A DNA stretch of 64,000 nucleotides, from NCBI GenBank assembly GCA_964619585.1, contig CAZUCO010000001.1, forward strand, positions 310,001 to 374,000. Reading direction: 5' to 3'. A model generated the notes under the pieces. The model was not told the DNA's origin. It ran no database searches and saw nothing but the letters and a program-made list of their open reading frames with translations. This document shows, in pieces, positions 1-7,267 of this stretch; position 1 is the stretch's first letter, and every line of letters begins with the position of its first letter. The translations under genes and the position numbers were made by a program. The stretch is from JASLCR01 sp964619585. GTDB taxonomy: Bacteria; Patescibacteriota; Saccharimonadia; Saccharimonadales; Saccharimonadaceae.

Positions 1-401
1 AGAATGTCAGCAAGATTTTCGAGCTTGTCACACAAGTCGATGCTCGCCGAAAACAAGAGACAAAGACGCGTGTGCTCAATGATATTTTGCAAAAAGCGCT
101 CCTCAAGCATCCCCCGGCTGGTCTCAAAAACACTCACCCGAAGCTCCGCTACATGGTCCAGACAGACACCAGTCCGCCATGGTTTGTCATCTATGGTGCC
201 AACCTTAAATTCCTCCACTGGAGCTACAAGCGCTACTTAGAGCGGCTACTTCGTGAAACCTATGACTACAGTGGAACGCCAATCAAGTTTAGCTTCCGCG
301 ACGAAAAGCAGATCAAACGGAACAAAGAACGCATTGCCGAAGGTAAGGCCCCCGTTACCAAAGCCTACAAGCAAGAAAAAGAAGCCGAAAAAGAAAGCTA
401 G
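1..401 (+). CDS. der: GTPase Der (EngA), C-terminal fragment
   Basis: The open frame enters at the left edge (first full codon at base 3) and runs 132 codons to a TAG stop. The residues match the C-terminal KH-like domain of the double-GTPase Der, which helps assemble the 50S subunit. Visible hallmarks are the TP/NTHPKLRYMVQ stretch, PPWFVIYGAN and the final YSGTPIKFSFR segment, followed by a lysine/glutamate-rich tail. Both GTPase domains lie outside the window. The next gene is on the opposite strand and its terminator sits just after this stop. Identification rests on the family's conserved C-terminal pattern and is secure for the domain, less so for exact length. Confidence 0.9.
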   Translation, partial: NVSKIFELVTQVDARRKQETKTRVLNDILQKALLKHPPAGLKNTHPKLRYMVQTDTSPPWFVIYGANLKFLHWSYKRYLERLLRETYDYSGTPIKFSFRDEKQIKRNKERIAEGKAPVTKAYKQEKEAEKES

Positions 402-414
402 CAACAAAAGCGAA

Positions 415-455
415 GACCCCGCAGCTCACCGTCATCAGACGGGAGCTACGGGGTC
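415..455 (-). terminator. Strong intrinsic terminator for the minus-strand gene at 466-807
   Basis: A 13-bp stem (415-427 with 443-455, one G-T mismatch position) encloses a second 5-bp stem with loop ATCA. Read on the minus strand it is followed by TTCGCTTTTG, a U-rich tail. The plus side lacks a T tract, so it serves the minus gene. Confidence 0.8.
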
Positions 456-465
456 ACGAGCACGC

Positions 466-807
466 TCAGGCTTCATGGTCTTCCGGTCTCTCGACCATGC
501 CGATCTGCTGCGCCTCACCGACACGAATATTGCGCATCAGCCAGGGAAGCAGACCCCACTCGATGAGGAAGGAGCCGACGAACGCCCCGATGAGTAGAGC
601 GATCGCCTCCTTGTGGGTCCGAACATACACACTTGTCAGCCAGACCATAACCAAGCCAGCAAGTACGAAGACAGTACCGGCCTTAAGATTTCCCTTGGTC
701 CGGTCATATCGTCGTGCATGGCCACGTACATGCTTCTCTGAGTGGGCCAATAAGTACCAGCCCGAACACACCAGGGCCGCCAGGGCAGCCACAAAAGTGA
801 TCAACAT
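466..807 (-). CDS. Small integral membrane protein, unknown function
   Basis: About 113 residues with three hydrophobic stretches (near residues 1-18, 45-65 and 70-92 from the ATG) separated by a basic linker rich in His, Arg and Lys. I do not recognise the family. ATG at 807 is preferred because the ribosome-binding-like AGGGGTGG lies 8 bases upstream, whereas the alternative GTG at 819 overlaps that motif. The gene is GC-rich compared with der and pth, has its own TTGAAA/TATAAT promoter and its own strong hairpin terminator, so it is a single-gene unit. It belongs compositionally with the orphan genes at 1579, 3311, 25016, 43050 and 43890. Confidence 0.65.
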   Translation of the reverse strand: MLITFVAALAALVCSGWYLLAHSEKHVRGHARRYDRTKGNLKAGTVFVLAGLVMVWLTSVYVRTHKEAIALLIGAFVGSFLIEWGLLPWLMRNIRVGEAQQIGMVERPEDHEA

Positions 808-858
808 CTCTATCGCCACCCCTATCGAAGTCGAAATCAGCCGAGTTGCTCGTCAATA

Positions 859-887
859 ATTATACAATTTTATCGATGTAATTTCAA
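859..887 (-). promoter_or_regulatory. Promoter for the 466-807 membrane protein
   Basis: On the minus strand TTGAAA (887-882) and TATAAT (864-859) are separated by 17 bases, a near-consensus housekeeping promoter. The predicted transcript has a leader of about 45 bases with a ribosome binding site. Confidence 0.75.
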
Positions 888-906
888 TATGATAGAGTAG
901 TAACAG

Positions 907-1473
907 ATGAAAATTATCTTTGCCCAAGGCAACCCAGAAGCCCGCTACCAGACCACTCGACACAACATTGGATTCCAGGTTGTAGATACACTCGCGAGAG
1001 ACGAGAATACTTCCTTCGCTACAAAACAAAAGTTCTTCGCTGAAGTGGCTGAATATAGCGTAGGTAGCGACAAAGTACTACTCGTCAAACCTACCACCTA
1101 CTACAACGAAACAGGTCGGAGCCTGAGAGCCATCCTTGACTTCTACAAGCTTACTCCACAAGACGTCTTAGTAGTCCATGACGAGCTTGCACTGCCGTTT
1201 GGTACTCTACGCAGCCGTATTGGCGGCTCTGATGCAGGCAACAACGGCATCAAAAGCATCAACGCCAATGGTGGCACCGATACCGCACGCCTTAGGATCG
1301 GTGTTGGCAATGAGCTACGTGCAAAGATGGGTGATGTTGACTTTGTACTCGCTAATTTTTCAAAAGCAGAAGCCGCCACCCTCACAGCAACCATCATTCC
1401 AAAATCGCTCGAGATGATCCGAAGCTTCATCGCCAACGATCATCAGATTACAAGTCATACAATCGAAATTTGA
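907..1473 (+). CDS. pth: Peptidyl-tRNA hydrolase
   Basis: 188 residues, the usual Pth length. It releases tRNA from peptidyl-tRNA that has dropped off ribosomes. Catalytic landmarks are visible: the N-terminal GNPEARYQTTRHNIGF block with the catalytic His in TRHN, the KPTTYYNETG motif, HDELALPFG with the essential Asp, and the GNNGIKSI loop carrying the substrate-binding Asn. The usual LGNPG is changed to AQGNPE at the start. The ATG at 907 begins the first beta strand, so the start is well fixed. It is transcribed away from the 466 gene; the two promoters share a short intergenic stretch. Confidence 0.95.
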   Translation: MKIIFAQGNPEARYQTTRHNIGFQVVDTLARDENTSFATKQKFFAEVAEYSVGSDKVLLVKPTTYYNETGRSLRAILDFYKLTPQDVLVVHDELALPFGTLRSRIGGSDAGNNGIKSINANGGTDTARLRIGVGNELRAKMGDVDFVLANFSKAEAATLTATIIPKSLEMIRSFIANDHQITSHTIEI

Positions 1474-1497
1474 AACATTCCAAAAATATGTTACAGT
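1470..1497 (+). promoter_or_regulatory. Putative promoter for the 1579 orphan gene
   Basis: TTGAAA at 1470-1475 and TACAGT at 1492-1497 with a 16-base spacer. It overlaps the pth stop codon and precedes a leader of about 75 bases. Confidence 0.5.
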
Positions 1498-1503
1498 AGG
1501 TAC

Positions 1504-1530
1504 ATGTTTCGTCGAGCAACGAAGCCGTGA
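1504..1530 (+). CDS. Possible 8-codon leader ORF upstream of the 1579 gene
   Basis: ATG at 1504 lies exactly 6 bases after the TACAGT -10 box, the spacing seen at many apparently leaderless starts in this window. It encodes MFRRATKP and stops with TGA at 1528, 48 bases before the main gene. The run contains two adjacent arginine codons. It may be an upstream ORF that affects the hairpin at 1549-1566, but so short an ORF could be chance. Confidence 0.25.
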   Translation: MFRRATKP

Positions 1531-1548
1531 GATACCTCCAGCCTACAG

Positions 1549-1566
1549 CTCCGAAATCGGAGCTTG
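1549..1566 (+). promoter_or_regulatory. Hairpin beside the ribosome binding site
   Basis: A perfect 8-bp inverted repeat (AGCTCCGA / TCGGAGCT, two-base centre) ends two bases before the GAAAGAGAG ribosome-binding stretch of the 1579 gene. Such placement could modulate translation or mRNA stability. Confidence 0.5.
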
Positions 1567-1578
1567 AAAGAGAGAGTC

Positions 1579-1938
1579 ATGACACTCAGCGACGTCATCC
1601 ACAACAGCCTGCAAGCGTTCATCCGAGCAAGTGGTGCCCCAGAGGAGGTGGAGGTGACTGAGGTCATCTTGAGCAAGAGAGCCTTCACCGTCAGGATGAT
1701 CATCAACAAATCACGGGAGAAGCTCTGGCGACTCGAAGAGGGCTTCGGCTTAACCGAGAGCGGGAAGATCGTTGCGCTCGTTACCGACCTCAATCCCGTA
1801 CGGGATGGCCATGATCGAGTCCTGCGCGACAAGGATGGCAGCCCTATAACTGGCTGGGTGGTGCGACCCGTCCAGTACCTCAACAACTATGAGACGCACC
1901 TTCTGACCGTGCTCATCGAGTCGCGGTGTGGTCAATAG
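1579..1938 (+). CDS. Orphan GC-rich protein, unknown function
   Basis: 119 residues, soluble, mixed alpha/beta by eye, with no signal peptide, membrane segment or motif I recognise. The ATG at 1579 follows a GAAAGAGAG ribosome binding site. Codon third positions are GC-rich (many CTC, GAC, GCC, CGG), unlike pth and dprA around it. It stands alone between its own promoter and a perfect 30-base palindromic terminator, so it is a monocistronic unit. Its middle resembles a small beta-sheet fold (repeated charged/hydrophobic alternation) but no function is assigned. Confidence 0.7.
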   Translation: MTLSDVIHNSLQAFIRASGAPEEVEVTEVILSKRAFTVRMIINKSREKLWRLEEGFGLTESGKIVALVTDLNPVRDGHDRVLRDKDGSPITGWVVRPVQYLNNYETHLLTVLIESRCGQ

Positions 1939-1952
1939 CCCTCCTTCAGCTC

Positions 1953-1990
1953 CGAGCCCCCGACCGTACGGTCGGGGGCTCGATCATTTT
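1953..1990 (+). terminator. Perfect palindromic intrinsic terminator
   Basis: 13-bp perfect stem with GTAC centre (1953-1982, GC-rich) followed by ATCATTTTCG. It ends the 1579 unit and also faces the terminator of the minus-strand RNA next door. Confidence 0.85.
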
Positions 1991-1998
1991 CGTCACAA

Positions 1999-2331
1999 AA
2001 TAAAAAGAGACCAGGTAAGGGTGGGCATCACCTGGCCTCGTTTTACCCTTCAACCCACACCAGAGAGAAGCGTTCATACTATACTCCACGAAAGTAGACG
2101 CATGGGCGAACCACTACTGAATAGTCTCTCTTTGAAATGGTAGCCTCGATCTAAAAAAATTAAATCGGGGGTTAAAGGGATTAGTATGCAAGCAATGAGG
2201 TACCTTCGAAAGGCTAGCCCCAGCGGTGGAGGGTAGAATACCACTAGAACACATTGCTCACAACCTAACATAAAGTTAGAATAGGGGGTATAAGGTGCGT
2301 TTGGTCGAACTCATATGAACTCAACCAATCG
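1999..2331 (-). ncRNA. Candidate structured non-coding RNA
   Basis: Between dprA and the 1579 unit there is no credible ORF, yet the minus strand carries a near-perfect promoter (2338-2366) and an intrinsic terminator (CCAGGT 2011-2016 with ACCTGG 2030-2035, followed on the minus strand by TCTCTTTTTATTTT). The roughly 330-base product contains long-range complementarity: 2252-2259 pairs with 2190-2197 (8 bp, one G-U) enclosing two smaller hairpins, and 2125-2131 pairs with 2062-2068 (7 bp) enclosing a UCUAC/GUGGA hairpin. A loop segment of the terminator (ACCCTT) can also pair with upstream AAGGGT, giving a possible pseudoknot. I find neither the RNase P P4 core, the SRP tetraloop motif nor a tmRNA tag/acceptor. 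Identity unknown. Confidence 0.55.
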
Positions 2332-2337
2332 TTCACC

Positions 2338-2366
2338 ATATTAACACGCATTTGACACAAAGTCAA
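2338..2366 (-). promoter_or_regulatory. Promoter of the candidate RNA
   Basis: Minus strand TTGACT (2366-2361), 17-base spacer, TAATAT (2343-2338). The -35 box is part of an inverted repeat TTGAC/GTCAA (2352-2366) that also lies just upstream of dprA on the other strand. Confidence 0.7.
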
Positions 2367-2386
2367 TACTTTTCGACACAAAACAT

Positions 2387-3244
2387 ATGAAAATCAATAG
2401 AATCTCACCAGATGAACATAATTACTTACAGATTCTAGAATCTATTGCCAAAAAACCAAAAGCATTATACTACACTGGAAATTTGCCCGAAAAGCGAGTA
2501 CCAACGGTAGCTATCGTAGGTACTCGCAAGCCAACTGCCTATGGCAGAGAAGTAACGATACGATTCGCTAGTGAACTAGCCGCAAAGGGAGTAGTCGTCA
2601 TTAGTGGCCTAGCACTTGGTATTGATGCCATTGCTCACAGTGCCGCTCTTGAGAGTCATGGCACTACGATAGCCGTACTTGGCAATGGCCTGCCAGAAAT
2701 ATACCCCGCCACAAACCGCACACTCGCTGCACGCATCCTTGAAGGAGGGGGAGCGATCATAACCGAATACAATACAGGTACAAAGGCACGTTCTTTTCAG
2801 TTTCTTGAACGCAACCGACTAGTAAGTGGGCTGGCCGACGCCGTTATTATCACAGAGGCAGCCGCACGTAGTGGCACACTTAATACAACGATGCACGCAC
2901 TCGAACAGGGTAAAGAGATCTTTGCTGTACCAGGTAATATTACCAATCCAATGAGTCTGGGCTGCAACGCACTCATCAAACAGGGTGCCACGCCTCTAAC
3001 TAATAGTGACCAAGTACTAGAAGTGATTGCGCCCCATCTACTCAGCGGTCAAGCATCACTTTTCCATAGTAGAGATCCTCTCGAACAGCAAGTAATAACC
3101 CTCATCCGCTCAGGCATTCGGTCGGGGGACGAGCTACAGCAAAAAGCCGGCTGCTCAGCCACAGACCTATCCACTGCCCTCACGATGCTCGAGATAGCTG
3201 GCGCCATCCGAAGCCTCGGCGCCAACCAGTGGACAATTCGCTGA
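2387..3244 (+). CDS. dprA: DNA-processing protein DprA
   Basis: 285 residues. DprA binds incoming single-stranded DNA and loads RecA during natural transformation. The Rossmann-like core is clear: VAIVGTRKPTAYG near residue 41, SGLALGIDAIAHSAAL near 75, VLGNGLPEIYP near 98, then the FLERNRLVSGLADAVIITEA block and the AVPGNI motif. Residues from about 225 form the small C-terminal winged-helix domain. The N-terminal SAM-like domain is shortened. There is no obvious ribosome binding site before the ATG. Presence of DprA and a prepilin-like gene fits DNA uptake, common in this group. Confidence 0.93.
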   Translation: MKINRISPDEHNYLQILESIAKKPKALYYTGNLPEKRVPTVAIVGTRKPTAYGREVTIRFASELAAKGVVVISGLALGIDAIAHSAALESHGTTIAVLGNGLPEIYPATNRTLAARILEGGGAIITEYNTGTKARSFQFLERNRLVSGLADAVIITEAAARSGTLNTTMHALEQGKEIFAVPGNITNPMSLGCNALIKQGATPLTNSDQVLEVIAPHLLSGQASLFHSRDPLEQQVITLIRSGIRSGDELQQKAGCSATDLSTALTMLEIAGAIRSLGANQWTIR

Positions 3245-3310
3245 CATCATGATTTAATACTCTTGCCTGGTGCGGATTGTCCGCGTTCCCAAGAACCGAA
3301 AGGTGGAATC

Positions 3311-3772
3311 ATGACTGATTCCGGTGAGAAGAAGTGTCCGCTCTGCATCAGCAGCGGCTTGATGACAACCATCATCTGGCGAGACCCTGAGGCCTACCTG
3401 TGTCGACGCGTGGAGTTCTCAGGCGGCGAGGCCAAGGTGATGGAGGGCGAGTACATGCTCGTCCCCAGGCACCACACGGTGAATGAGCCGATGTGGCTAC
3501 CGGCGAAAGCTCGAATCGCCCTGCGCGAATGCAACATCGAGCCCGACACCGACTACGCCAACCACACGGAGGCGTACGGAAGACAGCTCAAGCACTTCCA
3601 TCGGCACTACATCGTCCGGACCGATACCTTCAGGCTGGGGCTCAACGGCATGATCGCGCTTGCGACCCAGCAGCAGGCCAGGATCCAAGAGCTCGAGAAC
3701 GAGGGGATGCAGAGGCAGCGTGAGCTCGTCGAGGCTCGCCAGAAAGCGGGTATGCAGCTCACTGGACTGTAG
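3311..3772 (+). CDS. HIT-like (histidine triad superfamily) protein, orphan GC-rich gene
   Basis: 153 residues. Near the N terminus is a Cys-x2-Cys pair (CPLC) as in zinc-binding HIT and GalT-like proteins; the segment EGEYMLVPRHHT resembles the strand-turn before the HIT helix, and LKHFHRHYIVR near residue 100 gives an H-x-H-x-H-hydrophobic pattern like the catalytic triad. The C terminus is a glutamine/glutamate-rich helix, possibly coiled coil. A HIT-type nucleotide hydrolase or transferase is therefore plausible, though spacing is irregular. ATG at 3311 is chosen because AAAGGTGG sits 5 bases upstream; an in-frame TTG at 3263 is the alternative. Composition is GC-rich, with its own terminator, and a GCGGA/TCCGC hairpin precedes it. 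Confidence 0.65.
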   Translation: MTDSGEKKCPLCISSGLMTTIIWRDPEAYLCRRVEFSGGEAKVMEGEYMLVPRHHTVNEPMWLPAKARIALRECNIEPDTDYANHTEAYGRQLKHFHRHYIVRTDTFRLGLNGMIALATQQQARIQELENEGMQRQRELVEARQKAGMQLTGL

Positions 3773-3798
3773 TGGCGGCCCGCACCGCACCAGGCGAC

Positions 3799-3838
3799 GT
3801 CCCACCCGTGCACCGGCACGCGTGGGACTTTCGCTTTT
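3799..3838 (+). terminator. Intrinsic terminator of the HIT-like gene
   Basis: GTCCCAC (3799-3805) pairs with GTGGGAC (3822-3828) with further pairing inside, followed by TTTCGCTTTT. The tail resembles that of the terminator at 415-455. Confidence 0.8.
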
Positions 3839-3901
3839 GACTTGCATTTTCAAAAGACATTGCGTAGAGTAGGCAATTGTGTTTACGTAGAGAGAGTAAC
3901 C

Positions 3902-6205
3902 ATGAGCAAAAACTTAGTTATAGTAGAGTCACCAGCTAAAGCCAAGACTATCGAGAAGTATCTCGGTAAAGATTTTACTGTGCTTTCAAGTATTGGACAC
4001 ATCCGCTCTATTGTAAAAAAGACCAAAGACGGTACCCCGCCAATCGATGTAAAAAATGAATTTGCTACTGTCTACGAGGTTGACCCTGAAAAAAAGAAAA
4101 TTATTACTGAACTCAAAAAACAGGTCAAGGCTGTTGGACCAGAGAATGTCTGGCTTGCAACCGATGAAGACCGCGAAGGAGAGGCGATTGCCTGGCATCT
4201 TTGTGAGGTCTTGAAACTTGATCCCAAGACAACCAAACGTATCGTGTTTCATGAGATCACAAAGCCAGCCATCGAAGAAGCGATCAAAAAGCCACGCACG
4301 GTTGACATGCACCTCGTACAAGCTCAACAAGCCCGACAGATTCTTGACCGTATCGTAGGGTTTGAACTATCTCCAGTCGTATGGCAAAAAGTTCCGGGTG
4401 GAAAGAGCGCTGGACGCGTACAAAGTCCCGCTGTGCGCCTCCTTGTCGAGCGCGAACGTGAGATCCAAGGCTTCGAAGGCTCAAGTCAATTTAAAGTCTC
4501 GGCACTTTTCTACCATGACAATCAAGAGTTTAAAGCTGAGCTTAAGCAACGATTCGATACCGAAGAAGAAGCCACAAGCTTCCTCGAGAGTCTCAAAGAC
4601 GCTACCTTTACTGTGTCTGGTGTCACAAAAAGTCCAGGCACGCGCAACCCTGCGGCGCCATTTACCACTAGTACCTTGCAGCAAGAGGCTAATAGCAAGC
4701 TGAGCTTTGGCTCCAAAGCAACCATGGCAAGCGCCCAGAAACTTTACCAGGACGGTAAGATCACCTATATGCGTACCGACAGCGTCAACCTATCTGGCCA
4801 AGCAATCGCTGCCGCAACCGACTTTATCAAGCGACTGTATGGACCAGAGTACTCAACCGTACGAAAGTTCAAGACAAAAAACGCCTCCGCCCAAGAAGCT
4901 CATGAGGCGATTCGACCAACAGACATTACACTCGAAACAGCAAGTAACAATGAGTACGACCAGAAGCTCTATGACCTCATCCGCCGCCGCACACTCGCTA
5001 GCCAGATGAGTCCAGCAAAACTCGAAAACACGACCGTTACTATCGAGATATCTTCGCGTGGTGAGATATTTGAGGCAAAGGGCCAGGTGATTACCTTTGA
5101 CGGTTTCCTGCGTGTCTACGGTGCCTCAAAAGAAGAGCTGCTGCCACAATTAGCGACAAACGACACTCTTGGCGCTACAGAAATCACGGCACGACAAGTC
5201 TTTGCCAAGCCACCAGCTCGCTACACCGAAGGCTCACTTGTCAAGAAACTTGAAGATCTCGGTATTGGACGTCCAAGCACCTACGCGACAATTATCGACA
5301 CCGTACAGACTCGTGGATATGTTGAGAAGGGTGAAAGTGAAGGCACGCCAAGAGATGCTATTGCATTATCACTCGTCGACGGCGCAGTCGAACGTGAAAT
5401 TGTCCAAGAAAAAACCGGTTCAACCAAAGGTAAGCTAGTCCCAACACCGGCTGGAGAGCTGATCGCCGGATTCCTCGGTGATCACTTTGAACAAATTGTT
5501 GATTACGACTTTACGGCCAATGTCGAGCAAGAATTTGATGCAATTGCCGAAAACAAGTTGGCCCGCAACGACATGCTACGCGACTTTTACGGCCCATTCC
5601 ATAGTCTGATCGAAGGCTCTGGTGATATTGACCGCTCGACCGTGGGGACAAATAGGGAAGTTGGTAACGACCCGAAAACTGGTAAGCCAATCATTGCCCG
5701 CTTTGGCCGGTTTGGACCAATGCTTCAGCTCGGAGCAACCGAAGATGCCGAGAAGCCGCAGTTTGCTCCACTACCCAAAGGTACCAAGCTCGAGACCATC
5801 ACTCTCGAGGAGGCTCTTCATGCCTTCAAGCTTCCACGCCTCGTCGGTCAGACAAAAGATGGCCAAGACATCAAAGCAAATGTCGGTCGATTTGGACCAT
5901 ATATCCAAGTAGGCAAACTTTTTGTTTCGATCAAGCCTGAAGATCCCCATGATATTACTCTTGAGAAAGCACTTGAGCTTTACGACGCAAAATTGAAAGC
6001 TGAAGCAGAAAAGAATATCGCTGATTTCGGTGATGGAATCAAGGTCCTCAATGGTCGATTTGGACCATATATTACCGATGGCACAAAAAACGCCAAGATT
6101 CCGAAAGATACAGATCCAAAAAGCATTAGCCACGAAGAGGCGAAGAAACTCCTTTCAGAGGCGCCTGCCAAAAAAGCCCGTCGCCGAACTACGCGCAAGA
6201 AATAA
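3902..6205 (+). CDS. topA: DNA topoisomerase I
   Basis: 767 residues, type IA topoisomerase that relaxes negative supercoils. The Toprim domain opens with NLVIVESPAKAKTIEKYLG, with the acidic DEDREGEAIAWHL motif near residue 85; the catalytic tyrosine lies in KITYMRTDSVNLS near 290. The C terminus lacks zinc fingers but has three repeats of the form GRFGP-Y/M-I/L (near 600, 660 and 718), typical of topoisomerases of this lineage, then a basic RRRTTRKK tail. The start is set at the ATG before MSKNLVIVES, preceded by GAGAGAG; an upstream in-frame ATG at 3842 would add 20 unconserved residues. Confidence 0.97.
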   Translation: MSKNLVIVESPAKAKTIEKYLGKDFTVLSSIGHIRSIVKKTKDGTPPIDVKNEFATVYEVDPEKKKIITELKKQVKAVGPENVWLATDEDREGEAIAWHLCEVLKLDPKTTKRIVFHEITKPAIEEAIKKPRTVDMHLVQAQQARQILDRIVGFELSPVVWQKVPGGKSAGRVQSPAVRLLVEREREIQGFEGSSQFKVSALFYHDNQEFKAELKQRFDTEEEATSFLESLKDATFTVSGVTKSPGTRNPAAPFTTSTLQQEANSKLSFGSKATMASAQKLYQDGKITYMRTDSVNLSGQAIAAATDFIKRLYGPEYSTVRKFKTKNASAQEAHEAIRPTDITLETASNNEYDQKLYDLIRRRTLASQMSPAKLENTTVTIEISSRGEIFEAKGQVITFDGFLRVYGASKEELLPQLATNDTLGATEITARQVFAKPPARYTEGSLVKKLEDLGIGRPSTYATIIDTVQTRGYVEKGESEGTPRDAIALSLVDGAVEREIVQEKTGSTKGKLVPTPAGELIAGFLGDHFEQIVDYDFTANVEQEFDAIAENKLARNDMLRDFYGPFHSLIEGSGDIDRSTVGTNREVGNDPKTGKPIIARFGRFGPMLQLGATEDAEKPQFAPLPKGTKLETITLEEALHAFKLPRLVGQTKDGQDIKANVGRFGPYIQVGKLFVSIKPEDPHDITLEKALELYDAKLKAEAEKNIADFGDGIKVLNGRFGPYITDGTKNAKIPKDTDPKSISHEEAKKLLSEAPAKKARRRTTRKK

Positions 6206-6244
6206 TCTTCACACATCAGATACTTCTTATGCTTTAATATAAGC

Positions 6245-7132
6245 ATGCATCGAACATATAGGGGCTTCACTATTGTTGAGCTCATGATGGTTATGGCAGT
6301 TCTCGCGATTCTCGCTACCATCGTCATGGTAGGCTATAACGGCTGGCAGCGACGTATCGCTGAGAATGCAGCCAAGAGTGATCTCACTCAGGCAGCCAAC
6401 CTTCTCAAAAATGCTCGCAACTTCAAAGGGGTATATCCAACCAGTCTATATTCAAATCAAATCAGCGATGACAGCAAACCCCAATTTCAACCGTCGTCAA
6501 GTGATATCGTGACACTGAACTACCACACCAATGCCACAACTCATCCCGTCTACCAAGGGATGAGTGAAGGCCAAAAACTAGTTCTATTTATTGATGTCTG
6601 CAAAAGTGTCATTTCCGCATCCCAACCGGCATCGCTCGCTCAGACATATCATAATAGCTGTACCGTATCTAACCTTATAGGTATTCTTGGCCTCGGAGGC
6701 CTACTCGGTGTCAAACTGGTTGGAGACAAGATCGGCACTATCCAGCCTGTCGCAAACGGCGGCAAAATGTATATCAACAATAACTTCACGGTCCAATGTG
6801 GCTGGGGGTATGGACTACTCGGTCTCCAGCCGTGCACTAGTGACCCCATCTACTCTGACTACTCAAGCAAGATGAGCTCAGTCGTCCAGGAAATCAAGAA
6901 CCGCTACACAGCTCTAGGAGGCACGTTCCCTGTTGAGGTACCGTTGATTGATCTTGGATTTTCGAACCCACCCAGTCTGCCAGCACCAACACAGATATCT
7001 GATGACAACGCCACCAAATATTGCCTTGAGGCAATCTCTGTAAAATACGGCAACTTCATCTATCACGTTAAAAGCTCTTCGCCGGGCATGACAGCAAATG
7101 GAGCCTGTCCAACGGATGAAGCGAGTTGGTAG
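6245..7132 (+). CDS. Type IV pilin-like protein with prepilin signal
   Basis: 295 residues. The N terminus RGFTIVELMMVMAVLAILA is a class III prepilin signal: Gly before the cleavage point, Phe+1 and Glu+5, then a 20-residue hydrophobic helix. The rest is an extracellular globular domain with four or more cysteines, two of which flank CGWGYGLLGLQPC near 180. It is larger than a major pilin, so a minor pilin or pseudopilin is likely. Start is fixed by the signal and by a TTTAAT box exactly 6 bases upstream of ATG without a ribosome binding site, suggesting a leaderless mRNA. No other pilus genes adjoin. Confidence 0.88.
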   Translation: MHRTYRGFTIVELMMVMAVLAILATIVMVGYNGWQRRIAENAAKSDLTQAANLLKNARNFKGVYPTSLYSNQISDDSKPQFQPSSSDIVTLNYHTNATTHPVYQGMSEGQKLVLFIDVCKSVISASQPASLAQTYHNSCTVSNLIGILGLGGLLGVKLVGDKIGTIQPVANGGKMYINNNFTVQCGWGYGLLGLQPCTSDPIYSDYSSKMSSVVQEIKNRYTALGGTFPVEVPLIDLGFSNPPSLPAPTQISDDNATKYCLEAISVKYGNFIYHVKSSSPGMTANGACPTDEASW

Positions 7133-7204
7133 GCCGTTTATCTATGCCATTATTTATATACATTCACAATTTCATGCTATAATTATGCTACGAATAAAAT
7201 ATGT

Positions 7205-7233
7205 TTGACATTAGAACTCATATGTTCTATAAT
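7205..7233 (+). promoter_or_regulatory. Perfect consensus promoter with embedded palindrome
   Basis: TTGACA (7205-7210), 17-base spacer, TATAAT (7228-7233). The spacer carries AGAAC-N6-GTTCT, an operator-like inverted repeat (7213-7228), so the gene may be strongly expressed but repressible. GAAC-N6-GTTC differs by two bases in spacing from a LexA box. Confidence 0.85.
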
Positions 7234-7267
7234 CAACTTAAACATTCTTAAAACAGAGCAGTAGCCG

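Noticed and set aside
497..859. 120-codon plus-strand frame opposite the 466-807 gene
   Set aside because: No promoter or ribosome binding site; residue pattern lacks hydrophobic order, whereas the minus frame has clear membrane helices, promoter and terminator.
2284..2295. GGGGGTATAAGG shared by 2284-2295 and the minus strand near 26017-26028
   Set aside because: Only 12 bases in unrelated contexts; no wider similarity.
1999..2386. RNase P RNA, tmRNA or SRP RNA identity for the candidate RNA
   Set aside because: Core motifs of each (P4 GAGGAAAGUCC, tag plus CCA end, SRP GGAAG tetraloop) were looked for on both strands and not found.
7213..7228. LexA/SOS box in the 7205 promoter
   Set aside because: GAAC and GTTC are separated by 6 bases, not the 4 of the Gram-positive LexA site.
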